A stretch of DNA of 64,000 nucleotides from Xenorhabdus anantnagensis (GCF_028598555.1 NZ_JAQRFN010000010.1:1-64000); one strand, 5' to 3'. Shown: positions 27,895 to 41,440, numbered from the stretch's first letter. Notes: generated by a model not told the origin, from the sequence alone. A program made the numbers and translations.

Positions 27895-27902
27895 ACCACA
27901 TC

Positions 27903-27960
27903 AAGAGCCTATCTCTGTATCTGCTAAAATTGTAGATAAATTGAAATGAGATGGCTCTTA
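27903..27960. terminator. Bidirectional terminator between MATE and SDR genes
   Basis: AAGAGCC/TCTC at the left pairs with GAGA/GGCTCTT at the right with a loop of about 30 nt, followed by AATTTTTTA on the plus strand. It separates two convergent genes. Confidence 0.65.
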
Positions 27961-27970
27961 ATTTTTTACG

Positions 27971-28723
27971 CTATTGTGCCGTATAACCACCATCAATCGC
28001 GTAAAAAGCACCAGTCGTAAATGAGCTTTCTTCTGACAACAAGAATGCCACTGTTTTCGCAACTTCTTCTCTGGTTGCCATACGTTTCATTGGGTGGCTA
28101 TTTGCCATCCATTCCCTGACTTCTGCGGGTAGTGTTTGCATATATGGAGTATCAATATAACCCGGCCCAACAGCGTTAATACGAATACCTTTATCTGCAA
28201 ACTCCAAAGCAACCGAACGCGTCAAACCAAGTACACCATGTTTGGCAGTTGTGTAAGGTGCAATACCAGGAATGCCCACAATACCGTTAGAGGAAGAAAG
28301 GTTAACAATAGCGCCTCCTCCGCTTTGAATGATAGCCGGAATACCATATTTCAAGCCGAAAAATGTCCCGCTGAGATCGGTATTAATCACATCATTCCAA
28401 TCATCAATGGAATAGTCACAAATATTGATACCATGCGGGCCGGTAATACCCGCATTATTGACCAACATGTGTAATCCACCAAACTGCTCTACTGTGTTGT
28501 CAATCAATGCCTTGACCGAAAGGTGATCCCTGACATCGGCTTCCATCGGGATTACACATTGTTCTGTAGGATCTATCCGCTGTGCTGTCTGTTTGGCACG
28601 AGAAAATTGACGCCCAGTAATAATAACTGTTGCTCCCCGATGGAATAATTCTTCCGCAATGCTCTCTCCAACGCCCGTCGTTGCACCTGTGACAATAGCA
28701 ATTTTCCCGTCAAAATAGCTCAT
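27971..28723 (-). CDS. Short-chain dehydrogenase/reductase
   Basis: A 250-residue classical SDR. The cofactor motif is VTGATTGVGESIA near residue 11, NNAG near 90, catalytic Ser in LSSSNGIVG near 143, and YTTAK near 156-160. The GRQFSR segment after the second strand suggests NADP(H) preference. The substrate cannot be told. Convergent with the MATE gene and about 80 bp from the small gene below. It does not match UcpA, the SDR next to cysP in E. coli. Confidence 0.88.
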   Translation of the reverse strand: MSYFDGKIAIVTGATTGVGESIAEELFHRGATVIITGRQFSRAKQTAQRIDPTEQCVIPMEADVRDHLSVKALIDNTVEQFGGLHMLVNNAGITGPHGINICDYSIDDWNDVINTDLSGTFFGLKYGIPAIIQSGGGAIVNLSSSNGIVGIPGIAPYTTAKHGVLGLTRSVALEFADKGIRINAVGPGYIDTPYMQTLPAEVREWMANSHPMKRMATREEVAKTVAFLLSEESSFTTGAFYAIDGGYTAQ

Positions 28724-28800
28724 ATGATTCTCCGTCTAATGGATTGAAAAACAATCAATAGTTTCAATTAATCACGTAAGATATTTCAGAACCTTATCTA

Positions 28801-29016
28801 TCAGGGCTTTTTCAACGGCTTTACCAGCGAATCCAAGCCTTCAATTTTTATCGCAAGAGTCATTTCCATCAATACACCCAATTTTCCCTGAGGGAATTCC
28901 CCTTTGCGGGCAAACCAAAGTAAATACTCTTCCGGCAAATCAATCAGCATTCGCCCCTTATATTTACCAAATGGCATAGCGGTGTTGGCTATTTCCAACA
29001 AATTTTCTTTATTCAT
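28801..29016 (-). CDS. DUF3820 protein, YpeB-like
   Basis: A 71-residue protein with MPFGKYKGRMLIDLPEEYLLWF, the core of DUF3820. The family is small and of unknown biochemical role. In E. coli the homologue (ypeB) lies near ligA; here nupC separates them, so the neighbourhood is partly kept. Confidence 0.8.
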   Translation of the reverse strand: MNKENLLEIANTAMPFGKYKGRMLIDLPEEYLLWFARKGEFPQGKLGVLMEMTLAIKIEGLDSLVKPLKKP

Positions 29017-29072
29017 GATGTCAATTCCGTTGCTTTGCGATATGTTGCCTTGCGATAAAAAACCACTCTATA

Positions 29073-29106
29073 TAAAAAAAGTGACACCTGCCAAGATGTC
29101 ACTTTC
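29073..29106 (-). terminator. nupC terminator
   Basis: On the minus strand AAAGTGACA and TGTCACTTT form a stem followed by TTTTATA, 33 bp past the nupC stop. Confidence 0.85.
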
Positions 29107-29138
29107 GATTATTCTTATCAAATCTAACGATGAAAAAA

Positions 29139-30329
29139 TTAGATGCTCAAAATCAGACCTGTAATTGCAGCAGACAGGAAACTCACCAACGTTGAACCAA
29201 ACAGCAGTTTCAGGCCAAAACGCGCAACAGTATTACCCTGTTTTTCATTCAATCCTTTAATGGCGCCTGCAATAATCCCGATGGATGAGAAGTTAGCGAA
29301 GGAAACCAAAAATACTGACAAAATACCTTTCGAACGCTCACTCAGTTGAGCAGCAATTTCTTGCATGCCCTGCATCGCTACAAACTCGTTGGAAACCAGT
29401 TTTGTTGCCATGATGCTGCCCACTTTCAGTGCTTCATCACTTGGAATGCCAATGATCCATGCCAACGGATAGAACACATACCCCAGGCATTCCTGAAAGG
29501 TAATACCAAATATCAAGTGAAAAATTGCATTGATACACGCAATCAATGCAATAAACCCAATCAACATTGCAGCAACAATCAAAGCAATTTTGAAACCCGC
29601 CAGAATATATTCGCCCAGCATTTCAAAGAAGCTTTGCCCCTCGTGGAGGTTGCTCATATGGATTTCTTCTTCGCTCTCAACAGAGTAAGGGTTGATGAGC
29701 GATAAGATGATAAAGGTGCTGAACATATTGAGAACCAACGCCGCGACGACGTATTTTGCATCCAGCATCGTCATGTAAGCACCAACGATAGACATAGATA
29801 CCGTGGACATGGCAGTTGCCGCCATCGTATACATCCGGCGCTCAGACATTTTGCCCAGAACGTCTTTGTAAGCAATGAAGTTTTCTGATTGACCCAGAAC
29901 TAATGAGCTAACCGCGTTGAAAGATTCCAGTTTGCCCATGCCGTTTACTTTAGACAACACTGTACCTATCGCACGAATAATAATTGGCAATATTTTGAAG
30001 TGCTGCAAAATACCAATCAAAGCAGAAATGAAGATAATTGGACACAATACATTCAAGAAGAAAAAGGCTAACTTCGCTTCTATCATGCCACCGAAAATAA
30101 ATTTGGTGCCTTCTGCCGCATAAGACAATAGATGGACAAATAAATTGTCAAACCCTTTAACTATCCCCAAACCCGCGTTAGAGTTCAGGAAGAACCATGC
30201 CAAAAAAAGTTCAATTATAATCAACTGAATAATATAACGAACCCTAATATGCTTCCGGTTATTACTCGCCAAAATCGCCAGACCACCAATCACGATCAAT
30301 GCGAGGAAAAAATGAAAAATATGAGACAT
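29139..30329 (-). CDS. nupC: Nucleoside permease, CNT family
   Basis: A 396-residue concentrative nucleoside transporter with repeated hydrophobic segments. Family motifs include [20 protein letters not shown] in the middle and [20 protein letters not shown] near the C-terminus. It imports nucleosides with protons across the inner membrane. Single-gene unit with its own terminator. In E. coli nupC is also in this chromosomal section (near alaXW). Confidence 0.93.
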   Translation of the reverse strand: MSHIFHFFLALIVIGGLAILASNNRKHIRVRYIIQLIIIELFLAWFFLNSNAGLGIVKGFDNLFVHLLSYAAEGTKFIFGGMIEAKLAFFFLNVLCPIIFISALIGILQHFKILPIIIRAIGTVLSKVNGMGKLESFNAVSSLVLGQSENFIAYKDVLGKMSERRMYTMAATAMSTVSMSIVGAYMTMLDAKYVVAALVLNMFSTFIILSLINPYSVESEEEIHMSNLHEGQSFFEMLGEYILAGFKIALIVAAMLIGFIALIACINAIFHLIFGITFQECLGYVFYPLAWIIGIPSDEALKVGSIMATKLVSNEFVAMQGMQEIAAQLSERSKGILSVFLVSFANFSSIGIIAGAIKGLNEKQGNTVARFGLKLLFGSTLVSFLSAAITGLILSI

Positions 30330-30499
30330 AATAAAAAGCTCCCAACATGATGTTGTGCAAATTTATAACTGTATTTTATGGTATGCATAATAGAAAATTT
30401 TGATTGTTATCACATTAATTTACTGTTCAAATGGTCGCAAATTTCTATTTAGCCAACCCGATCACACTTTGGTAATCATATCATTAAGTGAAAAGTGTA

Positions 30500-32524
<2,025 letters not shown>

Positions 32525-32535
32525 TCACCAGAAAT

Positions 32536-32562
32536 GAAAAAACCCCCGACTGGCGGGGGCTG
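32536..32562 (-). terminator. Terminator between zipA and ligA
   Basis: On the minus strand CCCCCGCCAGTCGGGGGTTTTTT: five C-G pairs with a short loop and a T-run. Confidence 0.88.
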
Positions 32563-32578
32563 ATACTAAAAAGAAGGG

Positions 32579-33532
32579 TTATTCACCGACGTTGAGCGTA
32601 TTGCGGATACGCGCTTTATAGAGTTCGATCATCTGAGGTGTAAGCATTTTGCGTTCACCATCCAGAACTACGCCTCCTACATCAGCAGCGATACGCTGCG
32701 CTGCCTGCAACATCAGTTTAAAATTCTGATTGGAATCACCATATGAAGGTACAAGCATAAACATGGAGATCCCAGGAGTAGTGAAATCTGTCATTTGGTC
32801 TGGATCAAATGAACCAGGTTTTACCATGTTAGCTAAACTGAACAACACAGCACCACTACCTGATGGATTCAAGTAACGATGGAAGATATTCATGTCACCA
32901 AACCGGAAGCCTGCCTGCAAAATGCTTTGAAACAAAACTTCACCATTCAGCTCCTGCCCATGATGAGCGGCAACATGCAATACCAACACTGTTTCTTTCT
33001 GGGTGTGCTCAGATTCAGAAAGCACCTTACGTTCTTCTGCACTTTCTTCTGTTTTTAACTGCCCTGCCACAACTTCAGAGCCTGACTCCGCTATCCCAGC
33101 TTCTTTTGATTCAGCGGATTCAACCAGATCGAACAACCCAAGCTGCGGTTCTTCCTGTTGATCATCGACACCCTTCACTTTGGTTGCGGCTACATCAGAA
33201 TCAGATTGATGCCTTGCAAGTAAAGGATCCAAACCATTATCAGGCTCTAGTGATGAAGATTCAGGCGCACGACGTTCGATAACTGGCTCAGCACGATGTT
33301 CAGCATGCGGTTTTGCCGACTCCTGAACACGCGATTTTGGCGTATTATCAAACAGCTCATCGCCATCATTATCCCCTGACTCTTCCTGACGCCCCTGTTT
33401 ATGACGTTTAACTGGGCGATCACGAAAGAGTGATGAACGCTCTTTACGGCTGGTCCACAACCCATGTAATAGCAAAGCTATTATGGCTATCGCACCAACA
33501 ACGATTAATATCAGACGCAAATCCTGCATCAT
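32579..33532 (-). CDS. zipA: Cell division protein ZipA
   Basis: A 317-residue bitopic membrane protein that anchors FtsZ. N-terminal [20 protein letters not shown] is the family transmembrane start; a charged, Glu-rich linker spans about 30-180; the C-terminal FtsZ-binding domain begins near [19 protein letters not shown]. Divergent from cysZ as in E. coli. Confidence 0.96.
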   Translation of the reverse strand: MMQDLRLILIVVGAIAIIALLLHGLWTSRKERSSLFRDRPVKRHKQGRQEESGDNDGDELFDNTPKSRVQESAKPHAEHRAEPVIERRAPESSSLEPDNGLDPLLARHQSDSDVAATKVKGVDDQQEEPQLGLFDLVESAESKEAGIAESGSEVVAGQLKTEESAEERKVLSESEHTQKETVLVLHVAAHHGQELNGEVLFQSILQAGFRFGDMNIFHRYLNPSGSGAVLFSLANMVKPGSFDPDQMTDFTTPGISMFMLVPSYGDSNQNFKLMLQAAQRIAADVGGVVLDGERKMLTPQMIELYKARIRNTLNVGE

Positions 33533-33752
33533 TGCTATCTCTGTTGTTTAAATTAATTGCCACCACGGCGGAATATTCTTTAGATAAGAGTATTTGTCAA
33601 ATAAGACAAGTGCAAGTCTCTACCCACTTTTCTTACCATAAAGTGATATTCCCTCTGTTTTTTCGGATGTTTTTTGCCCACAAAACTACTGGTCAGTAGA
33701 AAATCCTGCCTATATCATACCGTTTCAATCATCCAGGAGAGAATAAGAAAAT

Positions 33753-34529
33753 ATGACGAATTCGACAAAGTTGCCAAAACATCCAAATGGATTCCATTAT
33801 ATTATGCAAGGTTGGCAACTGATAACCCGCCCTGGTATTAAGCGATTCGTTTTATTACCGTTATTGGCCAATATCTTATTGCTAGGTGGTTCATTTTGGT
33901 GGCTATATCATAAACTGGATGGCTGGATACAATGGACTCTCGATAAAATACCTGATTGGATGCAATGGTTAAGCTATTTAATTTGGCCGCTTGCGCTTAT
34001 CTCCATTTTATTGATTTTTACCTATTTTTTCAGCACACTCGCTAATTTTATTGCTTCTCCATTTAATGGATTGCTGGCAGAAAAACTGGAAGCTGATCTG
34101 ACAGGCATTCCAGAACCAGATACTGGCGTTATCGACTTACTCAAAGACACTCCCCGTATTCTGAAACGCGAAATGGTAAAAATTCTTTACTATATTCCTC
34201 GTGCATTTGCCCTATTGTTGCTTTACTTCATTCCGGTAATAGGCCAGACCATCGCCCCTATCCTTTGGTTTATTTTCAGTGCCTGGATGCTGGCGATCCA
34301 ATACTGTGATTATCCATTTGATAATCATAAGGTCAGTTTCACCACCATGCGCAATACCTTGCGCCAAGACAAAATAGATAACCTTCAATTCGGTGCGGCA
34401 GTCAGTGTACTGACCATGATCCCTATTGTGAATCTGTTCATTATGCCCGTTGCTGTTTGCGGGGCGACAGCAATGTGGGTTGATCGCTACCGTGCCCAGC
34501 ATGCCCTGAATCACAGTTCATCAAGCTAA
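33753..34529 (+). CDS. cysZ: Sulfate permease CysZ
   Basis: A 258-residue inner-membrane protein importing sulfate for cysteine synthesis. Hydrophobic segments include [16 protein letters not shown] and [33 protein letters not shown] and [10 protein letters not shown] are family motifs. RBS AGGAGAG. Located upstream of cysK, but a terminator and about 250 bp separate them. Confidence 0.95.
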   Translation: MTNSTKLPKHPNGFHYIMQGWQLITRPGIKRFVLLPLLANILLLGGSFWWLYHKLDGWIQWTLDKIPDWMQWLSYLIWPLALISILLIFTYFFSTLANFIASPFNGLLAEKLEADLTGIPEPDTGVIDLLKDTPRILKREMVKILYYIPRAFALLLLYFIPVIGQTIAPILWFIFSAWMLAIQYCDYPFDNHKVSFTTMRNTLRQDKIDNLQFGAAVSVLTMIPIVNLFIMPVAVCGATAMWVDRYRAQHALNHSSSS

Positions 34530-34589
34530 TTTAGCTTCTGCCAACCCGCTCTTCGCCGACTGTTTTCACTAACTGTTTTCGCCAACAAC

Positions 34590-34626
34590 AAAGCCCCTGA
34601 TAAACATAAATATGTCAGGGGTTTTG
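34590..34626 (+). terminator. cysZ terminator
   Basis: AAGCCCCTGA and TCAGGGGTTTT form a strong stem with a loop of about 15 nt. Confidence 0.85.
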
Positions 34627-34782
34627 CTAAAAAGTTATACCAATCTGAAATAATCCAACTACTATAAACTGGTTATCAAATATTCTTTTATATAATAAGA
34701 ATAGATTGAAACTTTATTTCCATAAATAAGATGTTAGCGTATGGTTGATCAGTATTTACGGTATTTTAGGGGCAATCGAGCA

Positions 34783-35736
34783 ATGAGCAAAATTTATGAA
34801 GATAATTCGTTGACTATTGGTCACACTCCGCTGGTACGTTTAAAGAATTTCGCAAATGGTCGCATCTTGGCAAAAATAGAATCCCGTAACCCCAGCTTCA
34901 GTGTAAAATGCCGCATTGGTGCTAATATGATTTGGGATGCTGAAAAACGAGGCATCCTGACCCAAGATAAAGAACTTATTGAGCCGACCAGTGGTAATAC
35001 AGGGATTGCACTGGCCTATGTTGCTGCTGCCCGTGGTTATAAGCTGACACTAACCATGCCTGAAACGATGAGCCTTGAGCGTCGTAAGCTACTGAAAGCT
35101 CTGGGCGCAAATTTGGTGTTGACCGAAGGCGCAAAAGGCATGAAAGGTGCTATTGATAAAGCTAATGAAATTCGTGACAGCGATCCTGACCGTTTTATCC
35201 TCCTGCAACAATTCAGCAATCCAGCCAACCCAGAAATTCATGAAAAAACCACTGGCCCTGAAATTTGGGAAGACACTGATGGCAATGTAGACGTTTTCGT
35301 TGCTGGCGTAGGAACTGGCGGTACAATCACCGGTGTTGCCCGTTACTTGAAAAATACACGTGGTAAACAAGTCACTATCGTTGCAGTAGAACCAGAAGAC
35401 TCACCTATTATCAGTCAAAAATTGGCAGGCGAGGAACTGAAACCAGGCCCGCATAAAATTCAGGGAATCGGCGCTGGCTTCATTCCTGATAACTTAGATT
35501 TAACATTAGTTGACCGTGTATTTAAAATCAGCAATGAAGAAGCGATTCAAATAGCACGCGAAGTTACTGAAAAAGAAGGAATTCTTTCTGGAATTTCTTC
35601 AGGTGCAGCTGTTGCGGCGGCCATCAAAATATCCCAAGAAGATGAATACAAAGATAAAAATATCGTGGTAATTCTACCTTCTTCAGCTGAACGTTATCTG
35701 AGTACAGCGTTGTTTGCTGATCTAAATAACGATTGA
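34783..35736 (+). CDS. cysK: Cysteine synthase A
   Basis: PLP enzyme making cysteine from O-acetylserine and sulfide. The PLP Lys is in [15 protein letters not shown] near residue 42; the substrate loop is [11 protein letters not shown]; phosphate loop [10 protein letters not shown] near 177. I chose the ATG at 34783 ([13 protein letters not shown]), which matches the family start; the ATG at 34741 would add 14 unrelated residues. 317 residues. The C-terminus ends DLNND, while many CysK tails end in Ile for docking CysE, so CysE binding may differ here. Confidence 0.95.
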   Translation: MSKIYEDNSLTIGHTPLVRLKNFANGRILAKIESRNPSFSVKCRIGANMIWDAEKRGILTQDKELIEPTSGNTGIALAYVAAARGYKLTLTMPETMSLERRKLLKALGANLVLTEGAKGMKGAIDKANEIRDSDPDRFILLQQFSNPANPEIHEKTTGPEIWEDTDGNVDVFVAGVGTGGTITGVARYLKNTRGKQVTIVAVEPEDSPIISQKLAGEELKPGPHKIQGIGAGFIPDNLDLTLVDRVFKISNEEAIQIAREVTEKEGILSGISSGAAVAAAIKISQEDEYKDKNIVVILPSSAERYLSTALFADLNND

Positions 35737-35779
35737 AAATCACTCTATAGAATTTTTCACTATATCGACAAATATTGAC

Positions 35780-35807
35780 AAAAAAGCACTTCAAGGGTGC
35801 TTTTTTG
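35780..35807 (+). terminator. cysK terminator
   Basis: AAAAAAGCAC, short loop, GTGCTTTTTTG: a classical intrinsic terminator 44 bp past the stop. Confidence 0.9.
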
Positions 35808-36080
35808 TGCATCAGATCAAAGTTTAAAACTTTCCTAGATGATTTATTCAAGTAGCTTTAGTATTTAACCAGTAATTATTTTGATGCACGAAATTAATCG
35901 CCAAGCTGGCAGTAGAAAGGTTATTCAATTCGACCATGACCCAGATAACGTGTATTAACACCAAATCAACAATTGAATGCATCAAATATGTTAATTTTTG
36001 GATAATGATGATTAAAGGCCCAATAAATTTCGAGTTACAGTTAACAAAACAATAACTTGAAAGACGAAGGGAATACGCTT

Positions 36081-36208
36081 TATACCTAATGGATTTCAAG
36101 ATGCGTCGCGGCGGCCAGGGAGCGAATCTCCGGGAGCATAGATCACTATGTGACCGGAGTGAGTGAGCGCAGCCAACAAAGAGGCAGCTTGAAAGACGAA
36201 GGGTATAT
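36081..36208. repeat. ERIC-like intergenic repeat, copy 1
   Basis: A 128-bp element with inverted termini (TATACC at the left, GGGTATA at the right). Inner blocks GGATTTCAAG and CTTGAAAGACGAAGGG recur in the next copy and in a short version near 63.47 kb. Size and ends resemble ERIC-type elements, which are common between genes in enterobacteria. The rest of the 35808-36468 gap is AT-rich with the ptsH promoter expected near its right end. Confidence 0.75.
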
Positions 36209-36252
36209 ATCATTATCATTTTAATGGTTGTACAAGTCGAAGCGAATTCAAC

Positions 36253-36409
36253 TATCCCCAATGGGTTTCGAGTTGCAGCGCGATAGCGAGGGAACGAATC
36301 CCTGAGAGCATAGCCAACTATGTGGCCGCTAACTATGTAGCCGCTAGCTATGTGGCCGGGATGAGTGAGCGTAGCCAGCAAAGCTGCAATTTGAAAGACG
36401 AAGGGTATA
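36253..36409. repeat. ERIC-like intergenic repeat, copy 2 with internal expansion
   Basis: A 157-bp relative of the copy at 36081 in the same orientation. The extra length comes from three copies of a CTATGT(G/A)(G/T)CCGCTA-like unit in the centre. It ends 59 bp before the ptsH start, so it may be transcribed with the operon leader. Confidence 0.75.
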
Positions 36410-36468
36410 CACTAACTTTAGAATTCTCTTAGCTTATCAACGAACATTTAAGTTATTGAGGAAATACT

Positions 36469-36726
36469 ATGTTCCAGCAAGAAGTTACCATTACTGCACC
36501 AAACGGCCTCCACACTCGCCCTGCTGCACAATTTGTCAAAGAAGCAAAAGGCTTTGCTTCCGACATCACACTAACTTCTGGAGGCAAGTCTGCCAGCGCA
36601 AAAAGCCTATTTAAACTGCAAACGCTGGGATTGACTCAAGGTACAGTCGTAACGATTGCTGCTGAAGGCGAAGATGCGCAACAAGCTGTTGAGCATTTAA
36701 TTAAATTGATGGGTGAATTGGAATAA
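36469..36726 (+). CDS. ptsH: Phosphocarrier HPr
   Basis: An 85-residue PTS phosphocarrier. His15 is in [12 protein letters not shown]; regulatory Ser46 region is [13 protein letters not shown]. Takes phosphate from enzyme I and passes it to sugar-specific EIIA proteins. First gene of ptsH-ptsI-crr. RBS GAGGAAATACT. Confidence 0.97.
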   Translation: MFQQEVTITAPNGLHTRPAAQFVKEAKGFASDITLTSGGKSASAKSLFKLQTLGLTQGTVVTIAAEGEDAQQAVEHLIKLMGELE

Positions 36727-36764
36727 TCACCTGCCCAATCAAGCCAATCAATTTCATTCAGTTC

Positions 36765-36791
36765 ATCCCCGGGTTTTATTGATCCGGGGAT
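36765..36791 (+). terminator. Hairpin in the ptsH-ptsI gap
   Basis: ATCCCCGG and TCCGGGGAT pair perfectly around a 10-nt loop. No T-run follows, so it probably acts as an mRNA stabilising or partial attenuating hairpin between ptsH and ptsI rather than as a full terminator. Confidence 0.6.
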
Positions 36792-36853
36792 ATTCAGAGC
36801 CTCCTTCCTGAAGGCTTAGTGAAAGGTAATTACCCGCAGTAAGGTCATATAAT

Positions 36854-38581
36854 ATGATTTCAGGCATCTTAGTATCACCAGGAATTGCTTTCGGTAAAGC
36901 GCTATTGCTGAAAGAAGATCCCATCATTATCAATCAGAAAAAAATTATTCCTGAACAAGTCGAACAAGAAATTTCCCGCTTTAAGCAAGGCCGCGATAAA
37001 TCTTCCGCACAATTAGAAATAATTAGAAAAACAGCCGAAAAAAATCTAGGTGCAGAGAAGGCCGAAATCTTCGAAGGCCATATTATGTTGCTGGAAGATG
37101 AAGAGCTAGAACAAGAAATTATCACGCTTATTAAGAAAAATCTGGCAACAGCAGATGCAGCCGTTTATTCCGTGATTGAAGATCAGGCCAAAGCGCTGGA
37201 AGAACTGGATGATGAATATTTGAAAGAGCGAGCTGCCGATGTCCGTGATATTGGCAAGCGCTTGCTGAAAAATATTCTGGATATGCCAATTATCGACTTA
37301 GGTTCCATTGAAGAAGAAGCCATTTTGGTTGCCAATGACCTAACCCCCTCAGAAACCGCACAACTCAATCTGGACAAAGTCCTCGGTTTCATCACTGATC
37401 TTGGTGGCCGAACTTCCCATACGTCTATCATGGCTCGCTCTTTGGAATTACCCGCCATTGTTGGTACAACCAATGCGACCAAACAAATCAAAACCGGCAG
37501 TTATCTGATTCTGGACGCAGTCAATAACCACATTTACGTGAATCCATCCGATAGCGAAATCGAGAAACTAAAAACCGCGAAAAGTGAGTATCTGACAGAA
37601 AAATCCGAACTGGCAAAACTGAAAGACTTACCGGCCATCACATTGGACGGTCATCAAGTTGAAGTTTGCGCCAACATCGGTACGGTGCGTGATGTCCTGG
37701 GTGCTGAACGCAATGGTGCCGAAGGTGTCGGCCTATACCGTACTGAATTCCTGTTTATGGATCGCGATTCCCTACCAACTGAAGACGAACAATTTGAAGC
37801 TTACAAAGCAGTTGCGGAAGCCGTTGGTAATCAAGCCATCATGATTCGGACGATGGACATTGGTGGGGATAAAGATCTGCCTTACATGAATCTGCCAAAA
37901 GAAGAAAACCCATTCCTCGGCTGGCGTGCGATCCGGATTTGCCTTGACCGTAAAGAAATCTTACATTCTCAATTACGTGCTATCCTGAGAGCTTCTGCAT
38001 TTGGTAAACTTCGCATTATGTTCCCAATGATTATTTCAGTTGAAGAAATACGGGAATTGAAAGCCGAGCTTGCGTTACTGAAAGAACAATTATGCAATGA
38101 AAACAAGGTATTTGATGAATCGATTGAAGTCGGCATCATGGTGGAAACACCTGCTGCGGCAACCATTGCTAAACATCTTGCGAAAGAAGTTGACTTTTTT
38201 AGTATTGGGACAAACGATCTAACTCAGTATACTCTTGCGGTAGACCGTGGTAATGAGCTGATTTCTCATCTTTATAACCCAATGTCACCAGCAGTACTGA
38301 GCCTAATCAAGCAGGTTATTGATGCCTCACACGCGGAGGGTAAATGGACTGGCATGTGTGGAGAATTGGCCGGTGATGAACGCGCTACACTGTTGCTCTT
38401 GGGCATGGGGTTGGATGAGTTCAGCATGAGTGCAATATCAATTCCACGCATTAAGAAGATCATCCGTAATACGACTTACGATGATGTAAAAGCGCTGGCA
38501 GAACAAGCATTAACTCAGCCAACCGCACAGGAATTGATGGATTTGGTTGATACCTTTACCAGAGAAAAAACACTCTGTTAA
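36854..38581 (+). CDS. ptsI: PTS enzyme I
   Basis: A 575-residue phosphoenolpyruvate-protein phosphotransferase. The phosphorylated His is in [19 protein letters not shown] near residue 189; the PEP-binding barrel contains [14 protein letters not shown] and [19 protein letters not shown], with a catalytic Cys in [11 protein letters not shown] near 502. Second gene of the PTS operon; 48 bp before crr. Confidence 0.98.
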   Translation: MISGILVSPGIAFGKALLLKEDPIIINQKKIIPEQVEQEISRFKQGRDKSSAQLEIIRKTAEKNLGAEKAEIFEGHIMLLEDEELEQEIITLIKKNLATADAAVYSVIEDQAKALEELDDEYLKERAADVRDIGKRLLKNILDMPIIDLGSIEEEAILVANDLTPSETAQLNLDKVLGFITDLGGRTSHTSIMARSLELPAIVGTTNATKQIKTGSYLILDAVNNHIYVNPSDSEIEKLKTAKSEYLTEKSELAKLKDLPAITLDGHQVEVCANIGTVRDVLGAERNGAEGVGLYRTEFLFMDRDSLPTEDEQFEAYKAVAEAVGNQAIMIRTMDIGGDKDLPYMNLPKEENPFLGWRAIRICLDRKEILHSQLRAILRASAFGKLRIMFPMIISVEEIRELKAELALLKEQLCNENKVFDESIEVGIMVETPAAATIAKHLAKEVDFFSIGTNDLTQYTLAVDRGNELISHLYNPMSPAVLSLIKQVIDASHAEGKWTGMCGELAGDERATLLLLGMGLDEFSMSAISIPRIKKIIRNTTYDDVKALAEQALTQPTAQELMDLVDTFTREKTLC

Positions 38582-38628
38582 AAAATTAGCCAGAATACGG
38601 TCCCATTAAAACAATTAGGAGAAGATTC

Positions 38629-39138
38629 ATGGGTCTGCTTGATAAATTAAAATCTCTGGTTTCAGACGATAAAAAAAACAGCGGCAGTATTGAAATTATC
38701 GCCCCATTGTCAGGTGAGATAGTCAATATCGAAGATGTTCCGGATGTTGTTTTTGCCGAAAAAATTGTTGGTGATGGTATCGCCATCAAACCAACCGGTA
38801 ACAAAATTGTCGCTCCTGTTGATGGCACCATTGGTAAAATCTTCGAAACTAACCATGCTTTTTCTATCGAATCAGACAGTGGCGTTGAGCTATTTGTCCA
38901 TTTTGGTATTGATACCGTTGAACTGAAAGGTGAAGGCTTTAAACGCATTGCTGAAGAAGGTCAGCGGGTACAAAAAGGCGATTTGGTTTTAGAGTTTGAT
39001 CTGGCATTTCTGGAAGAAAGAGCTAAATCAACCTTAACTCCTGTTGTTATTTCTAACATGGACGAAATTAAAGAGTTAACTAAAGTAAGCGGATCAGTTG
39101 TTGTAGGTGAATCAGTCATCATGCGAATTAAGAAATAA
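38629..39138 (+). CDS. crr: PTS glucose-specific EIIA
   Basis: A 169-residue EIIA-Glc. Two active-site His are at about 75 ([12 protein letters not shown]) and 90 ([15 protein letters not shown]). Accepts phosphate from HPr and, in enterobacteria, controls adenylate cyclase and inducer exclusion. RBS AGGAGAAG. Confidence 0.97.
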   Translation: MGLLDKLKSLVSDDKKNSGSIEIIAPLSGEIVNIEDVPDVVFAEKIVGDGIAIKPTGNKIVAPVDGTIGKIFETNHAFSIESDSGVELFVHFGIDTVELKGEGFKRIAEEGQRVQKGDLVLEFDLAFLEERAKSTLTPVVISNMDEIKELTKVSGSVVVGESVIMRIKK

Positions 39139-39215
39139 CAGAAAAAATCATTGAAGGAATATTTCCCTCTTTTTCTGTTAGATGATTCATTTTAATTGAT
39201 GAGCTATTTGTGAAT

Positions 39216-39272
39216 CGCCACTGTTTTATCAGTCTGGGCAGTAGAATGTCTGATAAAACAGGGCGGTTTTTC
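39216..39272 (+). terminator. Terminator of the PTS operon
   Basis: A long stem pairs CGCC.CTGTTTTATCAG with CTGATAAAACAGGGCGG, followed by TTTTTC. It is nearly symmetrical and may also serve transcripts from the cysM side. Confidence 0.85.
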
Positions 39273-39326
39273 ATAGATAAATCAAACACCAACAAAATTT
39301 AATACGTATAAAAAATGAAAGGAATA

Positions 39327-40208
39327 CTAATTAAATACCCCGGTAGACAAGTACCTGTCACCACGATCACAAATAATCGCTACAATGACTGAACCCGGGT
39401 TTTCGGCCGCTATGCGTAATGCGCCGGAAACGGCCCCACCTGAGCTGACACCACAGAAAATGCCTTCTTTTTGCGCCAATAAACGCATTGTAGCTTCCGC
39501 TTCTGTCTGGGTAATGTCCAGAATCTGATCCACCAGCTCTTTCTGATAAATACCGGGCATATAGGCCGGGGACCAACGGCGAATACCGGGAATATGACTA
39601 TTTTCTGTAGGTTGCAAACCGATAACCTGTACTTTGTCTGACTGAGATTTCAGATAACGGCTCACACCCGTAACGGTGCCTGTGGTTCCCATGCTGGAAA
39701 CAAAATGTGTAACCCGTCCTTGTGTTTGCCGCCAGATCTCCGGGCCTGTGCTTTTGAAATGTGCTAGTGAATTATCAGTATTATTAAATTGATCCAGAAC
39801 TTTCCCTTCTCCATTTTTCTCCATTTTTTGCGCCAGATCCCGCGCCCCTTCCATTCCCAATTCTTTACTGACCAAAATTAATTCAGCGCCGTAGGCCTGC
39901 ATTGATGCCTGCCTCTCAAGGCTCATATTGTCAGGCATCAGTAATTTTAGGCGATATCCTTTGACTGCCGCGATCATCGCCAGTGCAATACCGGTATTGC
40001 CACTCGTTGCTTCGATCAGAACGTCGCCCGAAGCAATTTCTCCGCGCAATTCCGCTTGCTGAATCATCGAAAGTGCTGCCCTGTCTTTTACGGAACCCGC
40101 AGGGTTATTACCTTCCAGCTTCACCCAGATTTCCGCATCAACACTTTCTGTAATTCGCTGTAATTTTACCAGCGGTGTATTACCTATAAATTCTTCCAAG
40201 CTTGCCAC
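39327..40208 (-). CDS. cysM: Cysteine synthase B
   Basis: A 293-residue PLP enzyme that can use thiosulfate to make S-sulfocysteine. The PLP Lys is in NNPAGSVKDRAAL near residue 41; [11 protein letters not shown] and SSMGTTGTVTGVSRYLK follow. It lacks the insert of CysK and is of typical CysM length. Downstream of the sulfate/thiosulfate transporter genes but after a terminator, so it probably also has its own promoter. Confidence 0.95.
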   Translation of the reverse strand: MASLEEFIGNTPLVKLQRITESVDAEIWVKLEGNNPAGSVKDRAALSMIQQAELRGEIASGDVLIEATSGNTGIALAMIAAVKGYRLKLLMPDNMSLERQASMQAYGAELILVSKELGMEGARDLAQKMEKNGEGKVLDQFNNTDNSLAHFKSTGPEIWRQTQGRVTHFVSSMGTTGTVTGVSRYLKSQSDKVQVIGLQPTENSHIPGIRRWSPAYMPGIYQKELVDQILDITQTEAEATMRLLAQKEGIFCGVSSGGAVSGALRIAAENPGSVIVAIICDRGDRYLSTGVFN

Positions 40209-40281
40209 AGCATTACCTAATTTATATGAGAATGGATAATCAAATAATCATATTAAGGAAACTGTAGCAAGATATTAAGCA

Positions 40282-40321
40282 AAAAATCCCTGCTCCCTTG
40301 CATGAAGGGAGATAGGGATTT
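40282..40321 (-). terminator. Terminator after cysA
   Basis: On the minus strand AAATCCCT(A)...AGGGATTTTTTGC, with an inner CTCCCTT/AAGGGAG stem. Strong T-run toward cysM. Confidence 0.88.
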
Positions 40322-40341
40322 CAATTTACCGATTAATTAAA

Positions 40342-41430
40342 TCAGGCTGATTCAGCGAATTGCAAAACCTTTAATGACAACTCACCTGTATATAAGCGAG
40401 CACCTGTGCCCCCAATAAAATAGCGATTTCCCCTGACCGGAATGGATGAATCATCCTGCCAAATTAATGACAGGTATTCATCACCCCATCCTATCGGCTG
40501 AACAGATAATAGTGAAAAATGACCGCGCGGATTGACTTCCACGATCTGCACTGGCAAAGGACAGGAAGCTGTTTGCTTGGTGCTCAGTGTCATATCCCAA
40601 GGGCGGAAAAAAACATCAACGTTGCCTTGATGCAGTGGGGTGATATCCAATGGAAAAATTTTCCCGCCTATCCAGAGTTGGGAACCTTTAATTTCACCAT
40701 TCAGTTTGTTTATTTCACCCATAAATTCAAGGACAAAGCGACTTTCCGGCTCATGCCATACTTGTTGAGGAGTGCCGACCTGTTCAATTCGCCCCTGATT
40801 CATCAACACCACCCTATCAGCCACTTCCATTGCTTCTTCCTGATCATGGGTGACAAATACGCTGGTAAATTTTAATTCTTCATGAAGCTGACGCAGCCAA
40901 CGACGCAATTCTGTGCGTACCTGTGCATCCAATGCGCCAAAAGGCTCATCCAACAAAAGGATCTGCGGCTCAACGGCCAATGCCCTTGCTAATGCCACAC
41001 GCTGTTTTTGCCCACCAGAAAGCTGCGACGGATAACGTTCTGCCAAATGGGAAAGTTGCACCATTTCCAATAATGTCATGACCTTGTGCCGTAATATTTC
41101 AGCTCTGGGGCGCTGGCGACGGGGAAGTACTGACAGGCCAAAAGCCACGTTATCAAATACCGTCATATGACGAAATAAGGCATAGTGCTGGAACACAAAC
41201 CCGACACGCCGATCTTTTGCATGTAATCGGCTGACATCCTGCCCGTGAAATTTCAATTGGCCTGTACTCTGCTGCTCAAGCCCCGCGATGATCCTCAACA
41301 ATGTCGTCTTTCCTGAACCCGATGGGCCAAGCAGTGCTATCATCTCACCGGATTCAATATCCAGTGAAATTTCATTCAGTATCTGAGATCGACCAAAAAA
41401 TTTACTGATGTTATTGATTTCAATACTCAT
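40342..41430 (-). CDS. cysA: Sulfate/thiosulfate ABC transporter ATPase
   Basis: A 362-residue ATPase. Walker [17 protein letters not shown] near residue 34, signature [15 protein letters not shown] near 135, Walker [14 protein letters not shown] near 155; a C-terminal regulatory OB-like domain follows ([12 protein letters not shown]). Last gene of cysPTWA, 10 bp after cysW. Confidence 0.96.
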   Translation of the reverse strand: MSIEINNISKFFGRSQILNEISLDIESGEMIALLGPSGSGKTTLLRIIAGLEQQSTGQLKFHGQDVSRLHAKDRRVGFVFQHYALFRHMTVFDNVAFGLSVLPRRQRPRAEILRHKVMTLLEMVQLSHLAERYPSQLSGGQKQRVALARALAVEPQILLLDEPFGALDAQVRTELRRWLRQLHEELKFTSVFVTHDQEEAMEVADRVVLMNQGRIEQVGTPQQVWHEPESRFVLEFMGEINKLNGEIKGSQLWIGGKIFPLDITPLHQGNVDVFFRPWDMTLSTKQTASCPLPVQIVEVNPRGHFSLLSVQPIGWGDEYLSLIWQDDSSIPVRGNRYFIGGTGARLYTGELSLKVLQFAESA

Positions 41431-41440
41431 AACTCACTCC

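Noticed and set aside
27971..28723. Assignment of the SDR as ucpA
   Set aside because: The sequence differs clearly from what I recall of UcpA and the gene is not next to cysP.
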